64,000 bases of DNA from NCBI GenBank assembly GCA_963737705.1, contig CAVTTP010000004.1, positions 310,001 through 374,000 of the forward strand. Direction: 5' to 3'. The translations under genes were made by a program, and so were the position numbers. Positions 24,363 through 32,221 of this stretch are shown in pieces. A model generated the notes under the pieces. That model saw only the letters and a program-made list of their open reading frames with translations, did not search any database and was not told the origin of the DNA. The stretch's first letter is position 1, and the number at the start of each line of letters is the position of its first letter. The DNA comes from PALSA-607 sp963737705. GTDB lineage: Bacteria; Actinomycetota; Actinomycetes; Acidothermales; Acidothermaceae.

Positions 24363-25754
24363 TCAGCTACCGAAGAGCGTTTTCCAGCTGCGTCCGCCGT
24401 CGGCGGTGCTGTAAAGGGCAGTCGTTCCGCCGTTCGACGTGATGATTTCCGTCACCAGAAGAGCATGCGTCGCGTCGAGCGCTTCGAGTTTGGCGGGCGA
24501 GCCGAGCACCTGACTGCTGTCGGCCAGCGCCCAATGTTGCCCAGCATCACTACTGACTCGAGTCGTCGCGCCGGCACCGGTAGCAGACACAATCCACCAG
24601 TCGCGACTCGACGGTGTGGCGACAAGCGCGTACGTCCTCGGATAGCTGCCCGCAGGAACAAGCGGTATCTGGACGTCGACACTGGTCGTCTGTTGCCATG
24701 TCGAACCGCCGTCTGCGGTGACGTCGAAACCAACGGTGGCGCGCGCGCCGTCGACAACCTCGCTCGCGAGCACCGCGTGGGTGGCGTCGCTGAAAGACGG
24801 CAGTGCGAACAGGCATTCAACCGCACCGAAGTTGTCGGACGGGCACATCGTCGTCGATGGCGCAAGTGGGGGTTTCTCGAGCGTCCACGAGAGGCCGCCA
24901 TCGGTGCTTTCGAAGAAACCTTGGTCGATTTGGCCTTCCGCGGGTGGGATCGCAGACGCAGCAAACCCGCGCAGCTGTGTGACAAAGAGCATCGGCGCTT
25001 CGTATGCGGTCGGCGTCGGCGTCGAGGTGGCGGGTGGACCGGTGTACAGCGTGTGCCACGACGCGCCGGCGTTCGTGGTTACCGCTAGCGACATGCTGGA
25101 AGCGGCAGCCTCGATGTTTTCGTCGAACGCCACGGTCGGGCTGAGCAGTTGGATCCAGTCCGCGTCGCCAGCGTGGTCGCCGTGCCCGCTGCCTGCTGGC
25201 GCAACGGTCCAGCTCTTTCCGCCGTCTGCCGTGCGGTAGATCGTCACTCCAAGGTTGCCGACGTTCCAGGTGGTCACCCAGCCAGTGGTCGGACTGAGGA
25301 ACGATGCCTGATCGAACACTGCGTACAGCCCGCCTTCGAGCGCTCGGCGCGTGGCAGGCGGGGTGACGTCATGCCAGTGGTTGAGGTCGGTACTCAGCCA
25401 CAACGTCGGCGGCTGCTCGGTTGCATCACCGCCGCCGACGGGAGAAACGCCGACCACGGCGACGCCGTGCTCGACATCGAGCATCGTCACGGTGGGCACC
25501 GACACGGCCGGCGGAACCGAGAAGTTCGACGCAGCCGGATTCGGCCACGAAGCAATGGGCGAGGCAACGGCCGGGGCAACGGACGAGGCGGCGGCCGAGG
25601 CAATAGGCGAGGTGGCGGCCGCTGATCCTGGCCGCGCACCACTGCCGCAGCCGACAAGCACTGCGATCGTTGCGAACGCGCCGATCACGCCGGCAGCGAC
25701 GGTGCCTCGTCGAGAGGCGGGCAGGTGCACTCTCGCTTGCCTCCCGCCGTCCAT
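24363..25754 (-). CDS. Lipoprotein with BNR/Asp-box beta-propeller repeats
   Basis: A lipobox (VLVGC) ends the signal sequence, so the mature protein is lipid-anchored outside the membrane. After an Ala/Ser-rich linker with repeated SPIA and SAA units come several Asp-box style motifs (TADGGKSW, TNAGASWH, STDGGLSW, TADGGSTW, SSDAGQHW, STADGGRSW). These indicate a six- or seven-bladed propeller like sortilin or sialidase-type BNR proteins. No catalytic residues can be assigned. I start at ATG 25754; GTG 25763 and TTG 25772 are alternatives and none has a clear ribosome binding site. It lies downstream of the ABC operon on the same strand. Confidence 0.85.
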   Translation of the reverse strand: MDGGRQARVHLPASRRGTVAAGVIGAFATIAVLVGCGSGARPGSAAATSPIASAAASSVAPAVASPIASWPNPAASNFSVPPAVSVPTVTMLDVEHGVAVVGVSPVGGGDATEQPPTLWLSTDLNHWHDVTPPATRRALEGGLYAVFDQASFLSPTTGWVTTWNVGNLGVTIYRTADGGKSWTVAPAGSGHGDHAGDADWIQLLSPTVAFDENIEAAASSMSLAVTTNAGASWHTLYTGPPATSTPTPTAYEAPMLFVTQLRGFAASAIPPAEGQIDQGFFESTDGGLSWTLEKPPLAPSTTMCPSDNFGAVECLFALPSFSDATHAVLASEVVDGARATVGFDVTADGGSTWQQTTSVDVQIPLVPAGSYPRTYALVATPSSRDWWIVSATGAGATTRVSSDAGQHWALADSSQVLGSPAKLEALDATHALLVTEIITSNGGTTALYSTADGGRSWKTLFGS

Positions 25755-25807
25755 CTCGATCACTGCGACCAAAGGACGCAGTACCGGGCCAGACGGTTGT
25801 CTTTACG

Positions 25808-26878
25808 TCACCTTGCGCCGCGGCGGATCCACCAGAAGCAGAATGCGGCGATGGCGGCCGCGGCGGCGAAGTAGACCACGGTCTCGCCCCACTGCAGGGT
25901 CCAATAACGGTTTGCGGGCTGGTAGGTCACGACTTGGTGGTACGTGGCGCTCAGTTTCGTCACGCAATCGTGCAGCGCGTCCTGCACGCCGCCAGGCGCC
26001 GCGACCCTGATGCGGGTGCTGGTTCCGATGGGAGCGGGATGACCACTGGGGAAAGGCAGGGTTGGGCAAGTAGTCGCTACGGTCGCCGGCGTGAGCGCAT
26101 TTCCTGCGCTGTCGACGACGTGCGTCGAATAGACCCAGGCGTTCGGCAGGTTCGGCGAGTTGGGCATCAACGTCGCCGGCCCACCGTTGGTGCTGCCGAA
26201 GCCCATGTTGTTGGGATCCAGTGCAAAGGTCTTGTGGCGCGGCGAGAATATATTTGGCCGCACCACGTAGGTAAATGTCATTCGCACGGCGAGGAAGCTA
26301 AAGATCGTGGCGGCCATTGCCGGCAGCGTTCGCCGAATCAGCAGGCCGAAAACCACACCGAGCACGAGACCGAACGCCGCGTAGCCCATTGGCGTGATGT
26401 TGCGCATCCCGAACAGCCCTGACCCGAATCGGTCCATGTGCGCGCGGTCGATCGGCGACTGCCACCACGTCACCAACAGGCTCAGGAGCCCAGTCGCCAC
26501 GACGCTGGCGAGGCCGACCACGGCGAGCTTGGATGCAAGCCATCTGGTGCGCGTAACACTTTGTGTCCACGCAAGGCGATGCGTGCCGTTCTCGAACTCG
26601 CGAGCGATGAGTGGTGCGCCCCAGAAAACACCGATCAGAGCGGGGACGACGACGAGTGCGGTGCCGATCAGCTCAAGCAATTGGTCGAGCCTGCTGAGTT
26701 GGATGCCGACCCCTGGACAGTCAGGGTTGTTGCGGCACAGGGCGTTGGCCTTGGTGAAGACGGTGTAGAGGTGATCGACGTTCCCCCGAGTGGTGGCGAA
26801 CAGGATCAACACCGCGACGAGGAGAGCGACTGCAACCGCAGCCTGATATTGGAACTGCCGCCAAGTAAGCCGGATCAT
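25808..26878 (-). CDS. ABC transporter permease of the GntR-ABC operon
   Basis: The 356-residue membrane protein begins with a short cytoplasmic stretch and a helix (VAVALLVAVLILFA). It has a long external loop between helices 1 and 2, a coupling stretch (FENGTHRLAWTQSVTRTRWL) and a second large external segment before the last helix (TVVYFAAAAAIAAFCFWWI). This form is common in actinobacterial membrane proteins encoded after YtrA-type regulators. It overlaps the ATPase gene by four bases. The substrate is unknown; YtrA-type systems often respond to cell-wall-active antibiotics. Confidence 0.87.
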   Translation of the reverse strand: MIRLTWRQFQYQAAVAVALLVAVLILFATTRGNVDHLYTVFTKANALCRNNPDCPGVGIQLSRLDQLLELIGTALVVVPALIGVFWGAPLIAREFENGTHRLAWTQSVTRTRWLASKLAVVGLASVVATGLLSLLVTWWQSPIDRAHMDRFGSGLFGMRNITPMGYAAFGLVLGVVFGLLIRRTLPAMAATIFSFLAVRMTFTYVVRPNIFSPRHKTFALDPNNMGFGSTNGGPATLMPNSPNLPNAWVYSTHVVDSAGNALTPATVATTCPTLPFPSGHPAPIGTSTRIRVAAPGGVQDALHDCVTKLSATYHQVVTYQPANRYWTLQWGETVVYFAAAAAIAAFCFWWIRRGAR

Positions 26879-27771
26879 GAGACGCTCCCGAGCTGGGTCT
26901 TGCGTGACCGGTCGACGCCGTCGGCGCGGCGCATGTACGCCAGCACCAGGTCTTCGAGACCGACAGACTCGACAGTCCAGGCCGGGTCAAGAATCGGACT
27001 GCTCGTTCGCACGAGCAGTGTGGTTTGGCGATCTGTGTGGCTGGCCTCGATGACCTCCTGGTCGGAGGGGAGTTGCGCCACGTCTCGACGCGGACCCGTG
27101 AGCCGGTGGTGATTGGCAAGCAATTCCTCGACGTCGCCTGCGACTTGCACGCGCGACCCGGCGAGCACGATCACGTAGTCGCACACGCGCTCGACGTCCG
27201 CTACCAGGTGAGACGACAGAACAACGCTGACGGAGTGTTCGGCGACACTTTCCATCAGGTGCTGAAGAAACTCGTGCCGAGCGAGGGGATCGAGACTCGC
27301 CACCGGTTCGTCGAGGACCAGCAGCTCCGGTCGTTTCGCGAGCGCGAGGGTGAGTGCCAACTGCGCGCGTTGGCCTCCTGACAACTTTCCCGCGCGCTGT
27401 TTCCGGTCGAGGCCAAGCTGGTCGATTCGGTGTTCGGCGGCGGCCATGTCGAAGCGCGGGTTCAGCCAGCTGCCCAACTGCAGGTGCTCGCCAACCGAGA
27501 GTGCAGAGTAGACAGGAGTGTCCTGGGCGACGAAGCCGACGCGGCCGAGTTGCTCCGGGCCATCGGCGGGCGGAGCACCCAAAACGGCGATCTGCCCGGC
27601 ACTGGGCTGCAGCAAGCCGACTGCGAGCTGCAGGAGGGTCGTCTTGCCGGCTCCGTTTGGTCCGACAAGGCCTACCACGCGACCGGCCGGGACCTGCAAC
27701 GTGCAATCTCGTAATGCCCAACGTTGGCGATAGCGCTTGCCGAGACCGTTGGCATCGAGGACGGCGGTCAC
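26875..27771 (-). CDS. ABC transporter ATP-binding protein of the GntR-ABC operon
   Basis: The ATPase shows Walker A GPNGAGKTT at residues 37-45, the signature KLSGGQRAQLAL, Walker B LLVLDEPVASLDP and the H-loop SSHLVADVERV. It lies between the regulator gene (overlap at 27768-27771) and the permease gene (overlap at 26875-26878), so all three genes form one tightly coupled operon. It is homologous to YtrB/BcrA-type exporter ATPases. Confidence 0.92.
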   Translation of the reverse strand: MTAVLDANGLGKRYRQRWALRDCTLQVPAGRVVGLVGPNGAGKTTLLQLAVGLLQPSAGQIAVLGAPPADGPEQLGRVGFVAQDTPVYSALSVGEHLQLGSWLNPRFDMAAAEHRIDQLGLDRKQRAGKLSGGQRAQLALTLALAKRPELLVLDEPVASLDPLARHEFLQHLMESVAEHSVSVVLSSHLVADVERVCDYVIVLAGSRVQVAGDVEELLANHHRLTGPRRDVAQLPSDQEVIEASHTDRQTTLLVRTSSPILDPAWTVESVGLEDLVLAYMRRADGVDRSRKTQLGSVS

Positions 27772-28160
27772 GCCACACCCTGCGCGTCTAGGTTCCGAAA
27801 GGTGTCCTGAAACAGGGCCTCGATGCTCTCATCGTCGAGCCCGGCCCGACGTGCCTTTCCAAACCAGACCTCGAGTTCCTCGCGAAGCGGACCGTGCGCA
27901 GCACGTGATGAGTCGCTCAGAGTCGACGTGACGAAAGTGCCCACACCGGCGCGCGCTGCGACGAGGCCGCTGTGCTCGAGTTCGCGGTAGGCCTTCAGGA
28001 CGGTGTTCGGATTGATCGCCAGCTGCGCGACGACGTCCTTGACGGTCGGCAGCTGGTCGCCCGCAGTGAGCAAGCCCAACACCAACGCACGTCGCACTTG
28101 CTGCACGAGTTGCTGGTAGGGGGACACCCCCGACGACGCGTTGAGATGGAACTCGATCAC
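27768..28160 (-). CDS. GntR family transcriptional regulator (YtrA subfamily)
   Basis: The 130-residue size and the content, a winged helix followed by only two short helices, define the YtrA subfamily. The start IEFHLNASSGVSPYQQLVQQ and the recognition part QLAINPNTVLKAYRELEHSG are typical. The GTG start at 28160 has GGGAG at good spacing. As the first gene of the ABC operon it probably represses its own promoter through the inverted repeat at 28173-28200. Confidence 0.93.
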   Translation of the reverse strand: MIEFHLNASSGVSPYQQLVQQVRRALVLGLLTAGDQLPTVKDVVAQLAINPNTVLKAYRELEHSGLVAARAGVGTFVTSTLSDSSRAAHGPLREELEVWFGKARRAGLDDESIEALFQDTFRNLDAQGVA

Positions 28161-28172
28161 GGCGACTCCCGA

Positions 28173-28221
28173 TTAACTAGGTAACTAGCACAATAGTTAA
28201 CCGAAAGACGACGCGCGTCAA
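28173..28221 (-). promoter_or_regulatory. Promoter and YtrA-type operator of the GntR-ABC operon
   Basis: The inverted repeat TTAACTA (28173-28179) and TAGTTAA (28194-28200) stands out as AT-rich in GC-rich DNA, with a third related box GTAACTAG at 28181-28188. On the minus strand, TTGACG (plus 28216-28221) and TAACTA (plus 28194-28199) make -35 and -10 boxes 16 bases apart. The operator arm covers the -10 box and the region downstream, which fits repression by the YtrA-like regulator. Confidence 0.65.
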
Positions 28222-28275
28222 GGGCGGACGGCGATTGGTTTGGGTCGGGCGCGGTGGATTCGGTGCAGCGGGGGG

Positions 28276-28336
28276 CAGGCGAGCGGTGGTGTCAGGCGAG
28301 CGGTGGCGTCAGGCGAGCGGCGATATCAGGCGAGCG
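28276..28336. repeat. 17-base tandem repeat spanning the stop codon of the serine hydrolase gene
   Basis: Three 17-base units, CAGGCGAGCGGTGGTGT and close variants, lie at 28276-28292, 28293-28309 and 28310-28326, with a partial fourth copy from 28327 that is the coding end of the minus-strand hydrolase gene. On that strand each unit reads CGCTCGCCTGA, copying the last codons and the TGA stop. Because 17 is not a multiple of three, the copied stops fall in all three frames. Confidence 0.85.
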
Positions 28337-29528
28337 CAGCCCTGGCTGCATCGCGCAGTTCGGTGTGCACGGGTTGCATGCCGTCCGGGCCACTGAACAT
28401 GACCTGCGTCAAGACAATCGTCACCAGGTCTCGCACCGGGTCGACAATCCATGACGTGCCGAGGCCGCCGTCCCAGCCGAACGAACCGGCGGTCGGCCCA
28501 TCGGTCGTGACCGACATGGCGAAACCCCAACTGCTGTCGGCAAAGAAGTCGGGACCCATCCCGCCTCTTGCGAGTTGTTCGGGCGTGAGTTGCGGCCGCG
28601 TGATTTGTGCAACCGACTCGGGGGAGAGCACACCGTCGCCACCGCGCAGGAACAGTTGCGCGAACTTGAGCAGATCCTCGGCCGTCGACACGAGGCCAGC
28701 GGCACCGTCGCCGAACGCCGGCGGCGTGCTCCACGCTCCACTCGGCTCGTCCCAGACGACGAGCCCATCGGGGGTTGGGGCATACGACGTCGCCAGTCGG
28801 TCGACGTCCCGCGTCGAGAATGCGGTGTCGGTCATGCCGAGCGGTTCGAAGAGTCGCGTGCGCAGCACGTCGGCGATCGGCATGCCGGCTGCACGCGCGA
28901 TCAAGACGCCGAGGACTTGAGCACTGGTGTTGTAAAGCCAACGCTCGCCGGGCTGCGCGAGCAGCGGAAGAGAGCCGAGTGCCGCGATCCATGTGTCGGG
29001 GTCCGGCGCCTTCGCCGGCTCCGGCGGCCCAAAAGTGGTCAGCTGTAGGTCGTTTGCGGCTGCCACCACCGGCCATGGCTCGGGCGCCGCAAACATCTCC
29101 ACGACCATGCCGAAGCCGAACGTGAACGTCAGCAGGTCGCGCACGGTGATGGGTCGGTTCGCAGGCACGGTGTCGTCGAGCGGTCCATCCATGCGTCGGA
29201 GTACCTGGCGGTTCGCCAACTCGGGAAGGAGTCGATCGACGGGTTCATTGAGGTCGAGGAGTCCTTCGTCGACGAGCGCCATCGTCGCGGCAGCAGTGAT
29301 CGGCTTCGTGGTCGACGAGATCCGGAAGAGCGAGTCGCGCTGTACTGGCTTTCCACCGACCGACAGCGAGCCGAGGGCATCGATATGGATCTGGTTGCCG
29401 TGCGCAACGAGCGCGACGAGGCCGGGCAAGTCATCGCCGATGTGCGACGCAGCAACTGCACTGAACTTCGCTAGCCCCTCGGCACTCAGCTCGCCGGTGT
29501 CACGACCTGCCGGGTCCTGATTCGACAT
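28326..29528 (-). CDS. Serine hydrolase of the beta-lactamase (class C-like/esterase EstB) family
   Basis: This is a penicillin-binding-fold serine hydrolase. The nucleophile motif SxxK is in RISSTTKPI and the second motif is YNT (LYNTSAQ) in place of YxN. A GWDGGLGT stretch replaces the usual KTG/HTG. No signal peptide is seen from ATG 29528, which has a strong AGGAGG upstream, so the enzyme is probably cytosolic and more likely an esterase or peptidase than an antibiotic-resistance beta-lactamase. The reading frame stays open upstream to 30023, but over the opposite gene and without similarity. Its 3' end is embedded in a 17-base tandem repeat. Confidence 0.88.
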   Translation of the reverse strand: MSNQDPAGRDTGELSAEGLAKFSAVAASHIGDDLPGLVALVAHGNQIHIDALGSLSVGGKPVQRDSLFRISSTTKPITAAATMALVDEGLLDLNEPVDRLLPELANRQVLRRMDGPLDDTVPANRPITVRDLLTFTFGFGMVVEMFAAPEPWPVVAAANDLQLTTFGPPEPAKAPDPDTWIAALGSLPLLAQPGERWLYNTSAQVLGVLIARAAGMPIADVLRTRLFEPLGMTDTAFSTRDVDRLATSYAPTPDGLVVWDEPSGAWSTPPAFGDGAAGLVSTAEDLLKFAQLFLRGGDGVLSPESVAQITRPQLTPEQLARGGMGPDFFADSSWGFAMSVTTDGPTAGSFGWDGGLGTSWIVDPVRDLVTIVLTQVMFSGPDGMQPVHTELRDAARAALA

Positions 29529-29835
29529 TGCGGGCTCCTCCTGGTCGTTTCGCTTCGGTCCTAGGTAGGACGATGCACGCCCACCAATCTCATCGGACGA
29601 CGGGACGACCCCGCCGTCCACTCCCGCCGTCCGCCCGCCGTCCGCGCTTGGGCCTGAGGCAGCCGAGATGTACCGGGGGCAGGTGTCTACACCTGCTTCG
29701 GGACCTACACGGCTGCTTAACGTGATCAACTTCGGCGTCGCCATGCCGTCCGCCGTCCGCTCGATCGCGGGCTTGTCTGCGTACTTGGCCGGGGTTAGCG
29801 TCGGAACTGTCTCATCCGGCGAAGGGAGTGGCGCT
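29529..29835. other. Intergenic region between divergent hydrolase genes, with a palindrome
   Basis: These 307 bases hold no gene I can support. They contain a near-perfect palindrome, GCAGGTGT-CT-ACACCTGC, at 29679-29696, which looks like an operator and lies 140 bases before the plus-strand gene. They also hold a run of CCGCCGTCC-like repeats near 29610-29645 and another near 29747-29760. Translated fragments on both strands are open but show no convincing family similarity. Confidence 0.5.
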
Positions 29836-30444
29836 ATGTCGGTGGATCCGAAGGCGACCGCGGTTGTCCTTATCGAGTTCCAGAACGACTTCACCTCGGA
29901 TGGTGGAGCCCTGCACGGTGCCGTGGCTGAGGTCATGGACCGTACGGAGATGCTCGCCAACACCCGCAAGGTCGTCGATGCCGCTCGTGCTGCCGGCGTC
30001 ACCGTCATGCACGCGCCGATCACGTTCGCCGACGGCTACAACGAGATCTCCGACCACCCGTACGGCATCCTTAAAGGCGTCGTCGATGGCAAGGCGTTCG
30101 TCAAGGGTTCATGGGGTGCGGCACTCGTCGACGAGCTCGCTGCGGAGGATGGCGACATTGTCATCGAGGGCAAGCGGGGTCTCGACACATTCGCAAGTAC
30201 GAACCTCGACTTCATCTTGCGCAGCAAGGGAATTACCACGATCGCGCTCGGCGGATTCCTGACCAACTGCTGCGTCGAATCGACGATGCGTACCGGCTAC
30301 GAGCATGGCTACGAGGTCATCACCCTAAGCGACTGCGTTGCCGCAACGTCAGTCGAAGAACACGAGAACGCGTTGAAGTACGACTTCCCGATGTTCTCCA
30401 AGCCGATGCCGTCGCGCGACTTCATCGCCGAACTCGGTAGTTGA
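29836..30444 (+). CDS. Isochorismatase-like cysteine hydrolase
   Basis: The 202-residue protein has the cysteine-hydrolase triad pattern: Asp in LIEFQNDF, Lys in GKRGLDTF and the nucleophile Cys in GGFLTNCCVEST. The family includes nicotinamidases, N-carbamoylsarcosine amidases and related amidohydrolases, so the substrate is uncertain. The start ATG 29836 has GAAGGGAG nine bases upstream. The open frame extends further upstream but is not supported. It converges on the PilZ gene, and both stop codons are arms of one short palindrome. Confidence 0.9.
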   Translation: MSVDPKATAVVLIEFQNDFTSDGGALHGAVAEVMDRTEMLANTRKVVDAARAAGVTVMHAPITFADGYNEISDHPYGILKGVVDGKAFVKGSWGAALVDELAAEDGDIVIEGKRGLDTFASTNLDFILRSKGITTIALGGFLTNCCVESTMRTGYEHGYEVITLSDCVAATSVEEHENALKYDFPMFSKPMPSRDFIAELGS

Positions 30445-30456
30445 GCGAATCGCTCA
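30442..30456. terminator. Palindrome joining the stop codons of two convergent genes
   Basis: TGAGCGA-A-TCGCTCA at 30442-30456 is a perfect 7-base inverted repeat. Its left arm begins with the TGA of the isochorismatase-like gene and its right arm holds the TGA of the PilZ gene on the other strand. It could act as a weak bidirectional terminator, but the stem is short and no T-run follows. Confidence 0.4.
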
Positions 30457-31161
30457 GTACTCCTGCGTGATCTTCTGCCGTTTCACCGTCGCATAGACGA
30501 GGCGGTCGATCGGTGCGAGGTCGACTTCGGTGGGCTCGAAGCGCATGCCCAACTCGCCGGTCTGCCTGTCGATACGCATGACCTCGGCCTCGAGTGCGAA
30601 CCTCTTGTGATCGGGAAGTTCGATGCGCACTTCGGCCGTCGAGCCGACCGAGCGCACGAGGTCGGGCTCGTTGAGGTCAATACGGCAACCGCCGTGGGAG
30701 AGATCCGTCGCGACGCCGCTGGCCGTCGTCCCGTCTGCGTAAGTCAGTGTCGCCGGATGCCGCGTGGTTGCGCGCACTGCACTACGTCGCCGCTCGCGGG
30801 CGAGTGGCAGCACGCCGGTCAGGATCAGCGTGGTGTCGTCCTGATCGGACGCGCGACGGGCGATCACCTCGAGCACGATGAGTTCCTCGTCGGCGGCTTC
30901 TCGACCCGAGACCCATACGCGCTGGCCCGAGCACATCGCCGCAGCCTCGCGGCTGGTGCGGACGCCGATCGTCACGATGAGGCCGGCCGCGCCCGTGAGC
31001 CAATGCGTGATGACGCCGCGTTGCAGGCCACTATCGAGGTCGATCGGGAGCAGGGTGACCTCGCCGCCGGCCATCATCCACAGCGTGTGCGGCTGTGACT
31101 GCGCCGGCTGCTCTGAGTGCGCTGGCTGCTCGGGCTCGTGTGGCTGCTGCTGTGCGGACAT
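30454..31161 (-). CDS. PilZ domain protein (c-di-GMP receptor)
   Basis: The C-terminal half (from about residue 120) has the PilZ c-di-GMP motifs: a basic RERRRSAVR followed by the DLSHGGCRI element, which matches D/N-x-S-x-x-G. The N-terminal half resembles the YcgR-N-like flagellar-brake domain. A Gln/Pro/Glu-rich leader of about 25 residues (PEQPAHSEQPAQS) comes first. The protein is expected to bind cyclic di-GMP. A GGDEF-EAL enzyme is encoded at 50669, but no direct link is shown. The upstream 186 bases (to 31347) hold an AT-rich stretch near 31210-31235 that may carry its promoter. Confidence 0.85.
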   Translation of the reverse strand: MSAQQQPHEPEQPAHSEQPAQSQPHTLWMMAGGEVTLLPIDLDSGLQRGVITHWLTGAAGLIVTIGVRTSREAAAMCSGQRVWVSGREAADEELIVLEVIARRASDQDDTTLILTGVLPLARERRRSAVRATTRHPATLTYADGTTASGVATDLSHGGCRIDLNEPDLVRSVGSTAEVRIELPDHKRFALEAEVMRIDRQTGELGMRFEPTEVDLAPIDRLVYATVKRQKITQEY

Positions 31162-31347
31162 TGTCAGCTCCCCGGTCTGCGCGTGAGCTGACGGCCGTGA
31201 AACCAGAGCCGTTTTGCCCTATTTACTACCTACCAATCATGTGTAGCCGGAAATTGCGGATATGTATAGGTGCCGAACAGCCACCGATGGCTGCCGTTCG
31301 GTGCGCAGCGTCCGATCTCAGCCGGAAGCACCTCGGGCAGCAGCACG

Positions 31348-32139
31348 TCAGGCAGAAGTAGTCGCCCCAGAGTTGAGGCTCATCAGCCGGAACTGCGCGC
31401 CAGTCGGGTCGGTCACGACGGCGAGCCGGCCGTAAGGGGTGTCTTCAGCGGCCCTGACGATCGCCCCACCCAACGCCAAGACCGTGGCGACCGCAGCGTC
31501 GGTGTCGGTGACGCCGAAGTAGACGGCCCAATGTGCGGGTACGCCGTCGGGCGGAAACACCGACGCGTCCATGATCCCGGCCAGCTGCGTTTGCTCGTGC
31601 TGCAGCACCGTGTACCGGAACTCCGGGGTGTCGCTCATCGTCTGGGCGTCCCAGTGAAAGACGTCGCGGTAGAACCCGACGGAGGCGTTGTAGTCGCGGG
31701 TGTGCAGCTCGAACCAACTCGGCGCACCGGGTTCGCCAAGGACGCCGAAGCCCTTGTGCAGGCCCGGCTTCCAGACCCCGATCATGGCGCCGCCCGGGTC
31801 GATGACGGCGGCCATCGTGCCAAGCTCGCCGACATGCATCGGCTCGATCAGGACTCGCCCATCGTGCGCGAGCGCGATTTCCAGGGTCTTCGCCGCGTCG
31901 TCGGTCGCGAGGTACACAGACCAGGCGTCCGGCATCGGATTGCCCGGATCGCGAGCCATGCACCCGGCGACGAGCACGCCGTCTTTGCGGTAGTTGAAGT
32001 AGCCGCCGAACTCCGCGTTCGCCTCGTCCGCCGTCCAGCCAAAGAGCTCTATGTAAAACGCCCGGCTGCGCTGCGTGTCGGACGTCATCAGGTCGATCCA
32101 GCAGGGCGCGCCGAGCGGGGCGTCTTCGCGTGCGGGCAT
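31348..32139 (-). CDS. Two-domain VOC family protein
   Basis: Two glyoxalase-fold modules are visible. The first begins GAPCWIDLMTSDTQRSRAFY and the second begins GAPSWFELHTRDYNASVGFY, each with the F(E/D)W and GG(Y) elements typical of the CFP-30B-like family in Mycobacterium and Streptomyces. ATG 32139 is preceded by GGGAGAG; the frame stays open 18 codons further upstream without similarity. The gene is divergent from a SigG-like sigma factor gene 82 bases away. Such VOC-sigma pairs are known in actinobacteria and suggest joint control. Confidence 0.88.
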   Translation of the reverse strand: MPAREDAPLGAPCWIDLMTSDTQRSRAFYIELFGWTADEANAEFGGYFNYRKDGVLVAGCMARDPGNPMPDAWSVYLATDDAAKTLEIALAHDGRVLIEPMHVGELGTMAAVIDPGGAMIGVWKPGLHKGFGVLGEPGAPSWFELHTRDYNASVGFYRDVFHWDAQTMSDTPEFRYTVLQHEQTQLAGIMDASVFPPDGVPAHWAVYFGVTDTDAAVATVLALGGAIVRAAEDTPYGRLAVVTDPTGAQFRLMSLNSGATTSA

Positions 32140-32169
32140 GTGGCTCTCCCTAGGTTGAGAAGGGTTGAT

Positions 32170-32189
32170 ACAGGTCGAGACAGGTCGAG
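32170..32189. repeat. 10-base direct repeat in the VOC/sigma-factor intergenic region
   Basis: ACAGGTCGAG occurs twice head to tail at 32170-32179 and 32180-32189, in the centre of the 82-base gap between the divergent VOC and SigG-like genes. It could be a regulator site spaced one helical turn apart, or slippage. Confidence 0.45.
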
Positions 32190-32221
32190 ACATTGTCTGG
32201 GGTCGTGCCTAGCATGTGCTC

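Noticed and set aside
28276..28336. Possible CRISPR-like or attachment-site repeat
   Set aside because: The units are head to tail without spacers, only 17 bases long, and begin at a stop codon; no cas or integrase gene is present.
28326..29528. Antibiotic-resistance beta-lactamase
   Set aside because: The fold and SxxK fit, but there is no export signal, the third motif is not KTG, and relatives are mostly esterases or peptidases.
29529..30023. Upstream extension of the serine hydrolase frame, with a stretch TLTPAKYADKPAIERTADG that vaguely recalls the start of acyl-CoA synthetases
   Set aside because: The match is short, it overlaps the isochorismatase-like gene on the other strand, and the hydrolase has a strong AGGAGG-ATG at 29528. 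I cannot support a pseudogene here.
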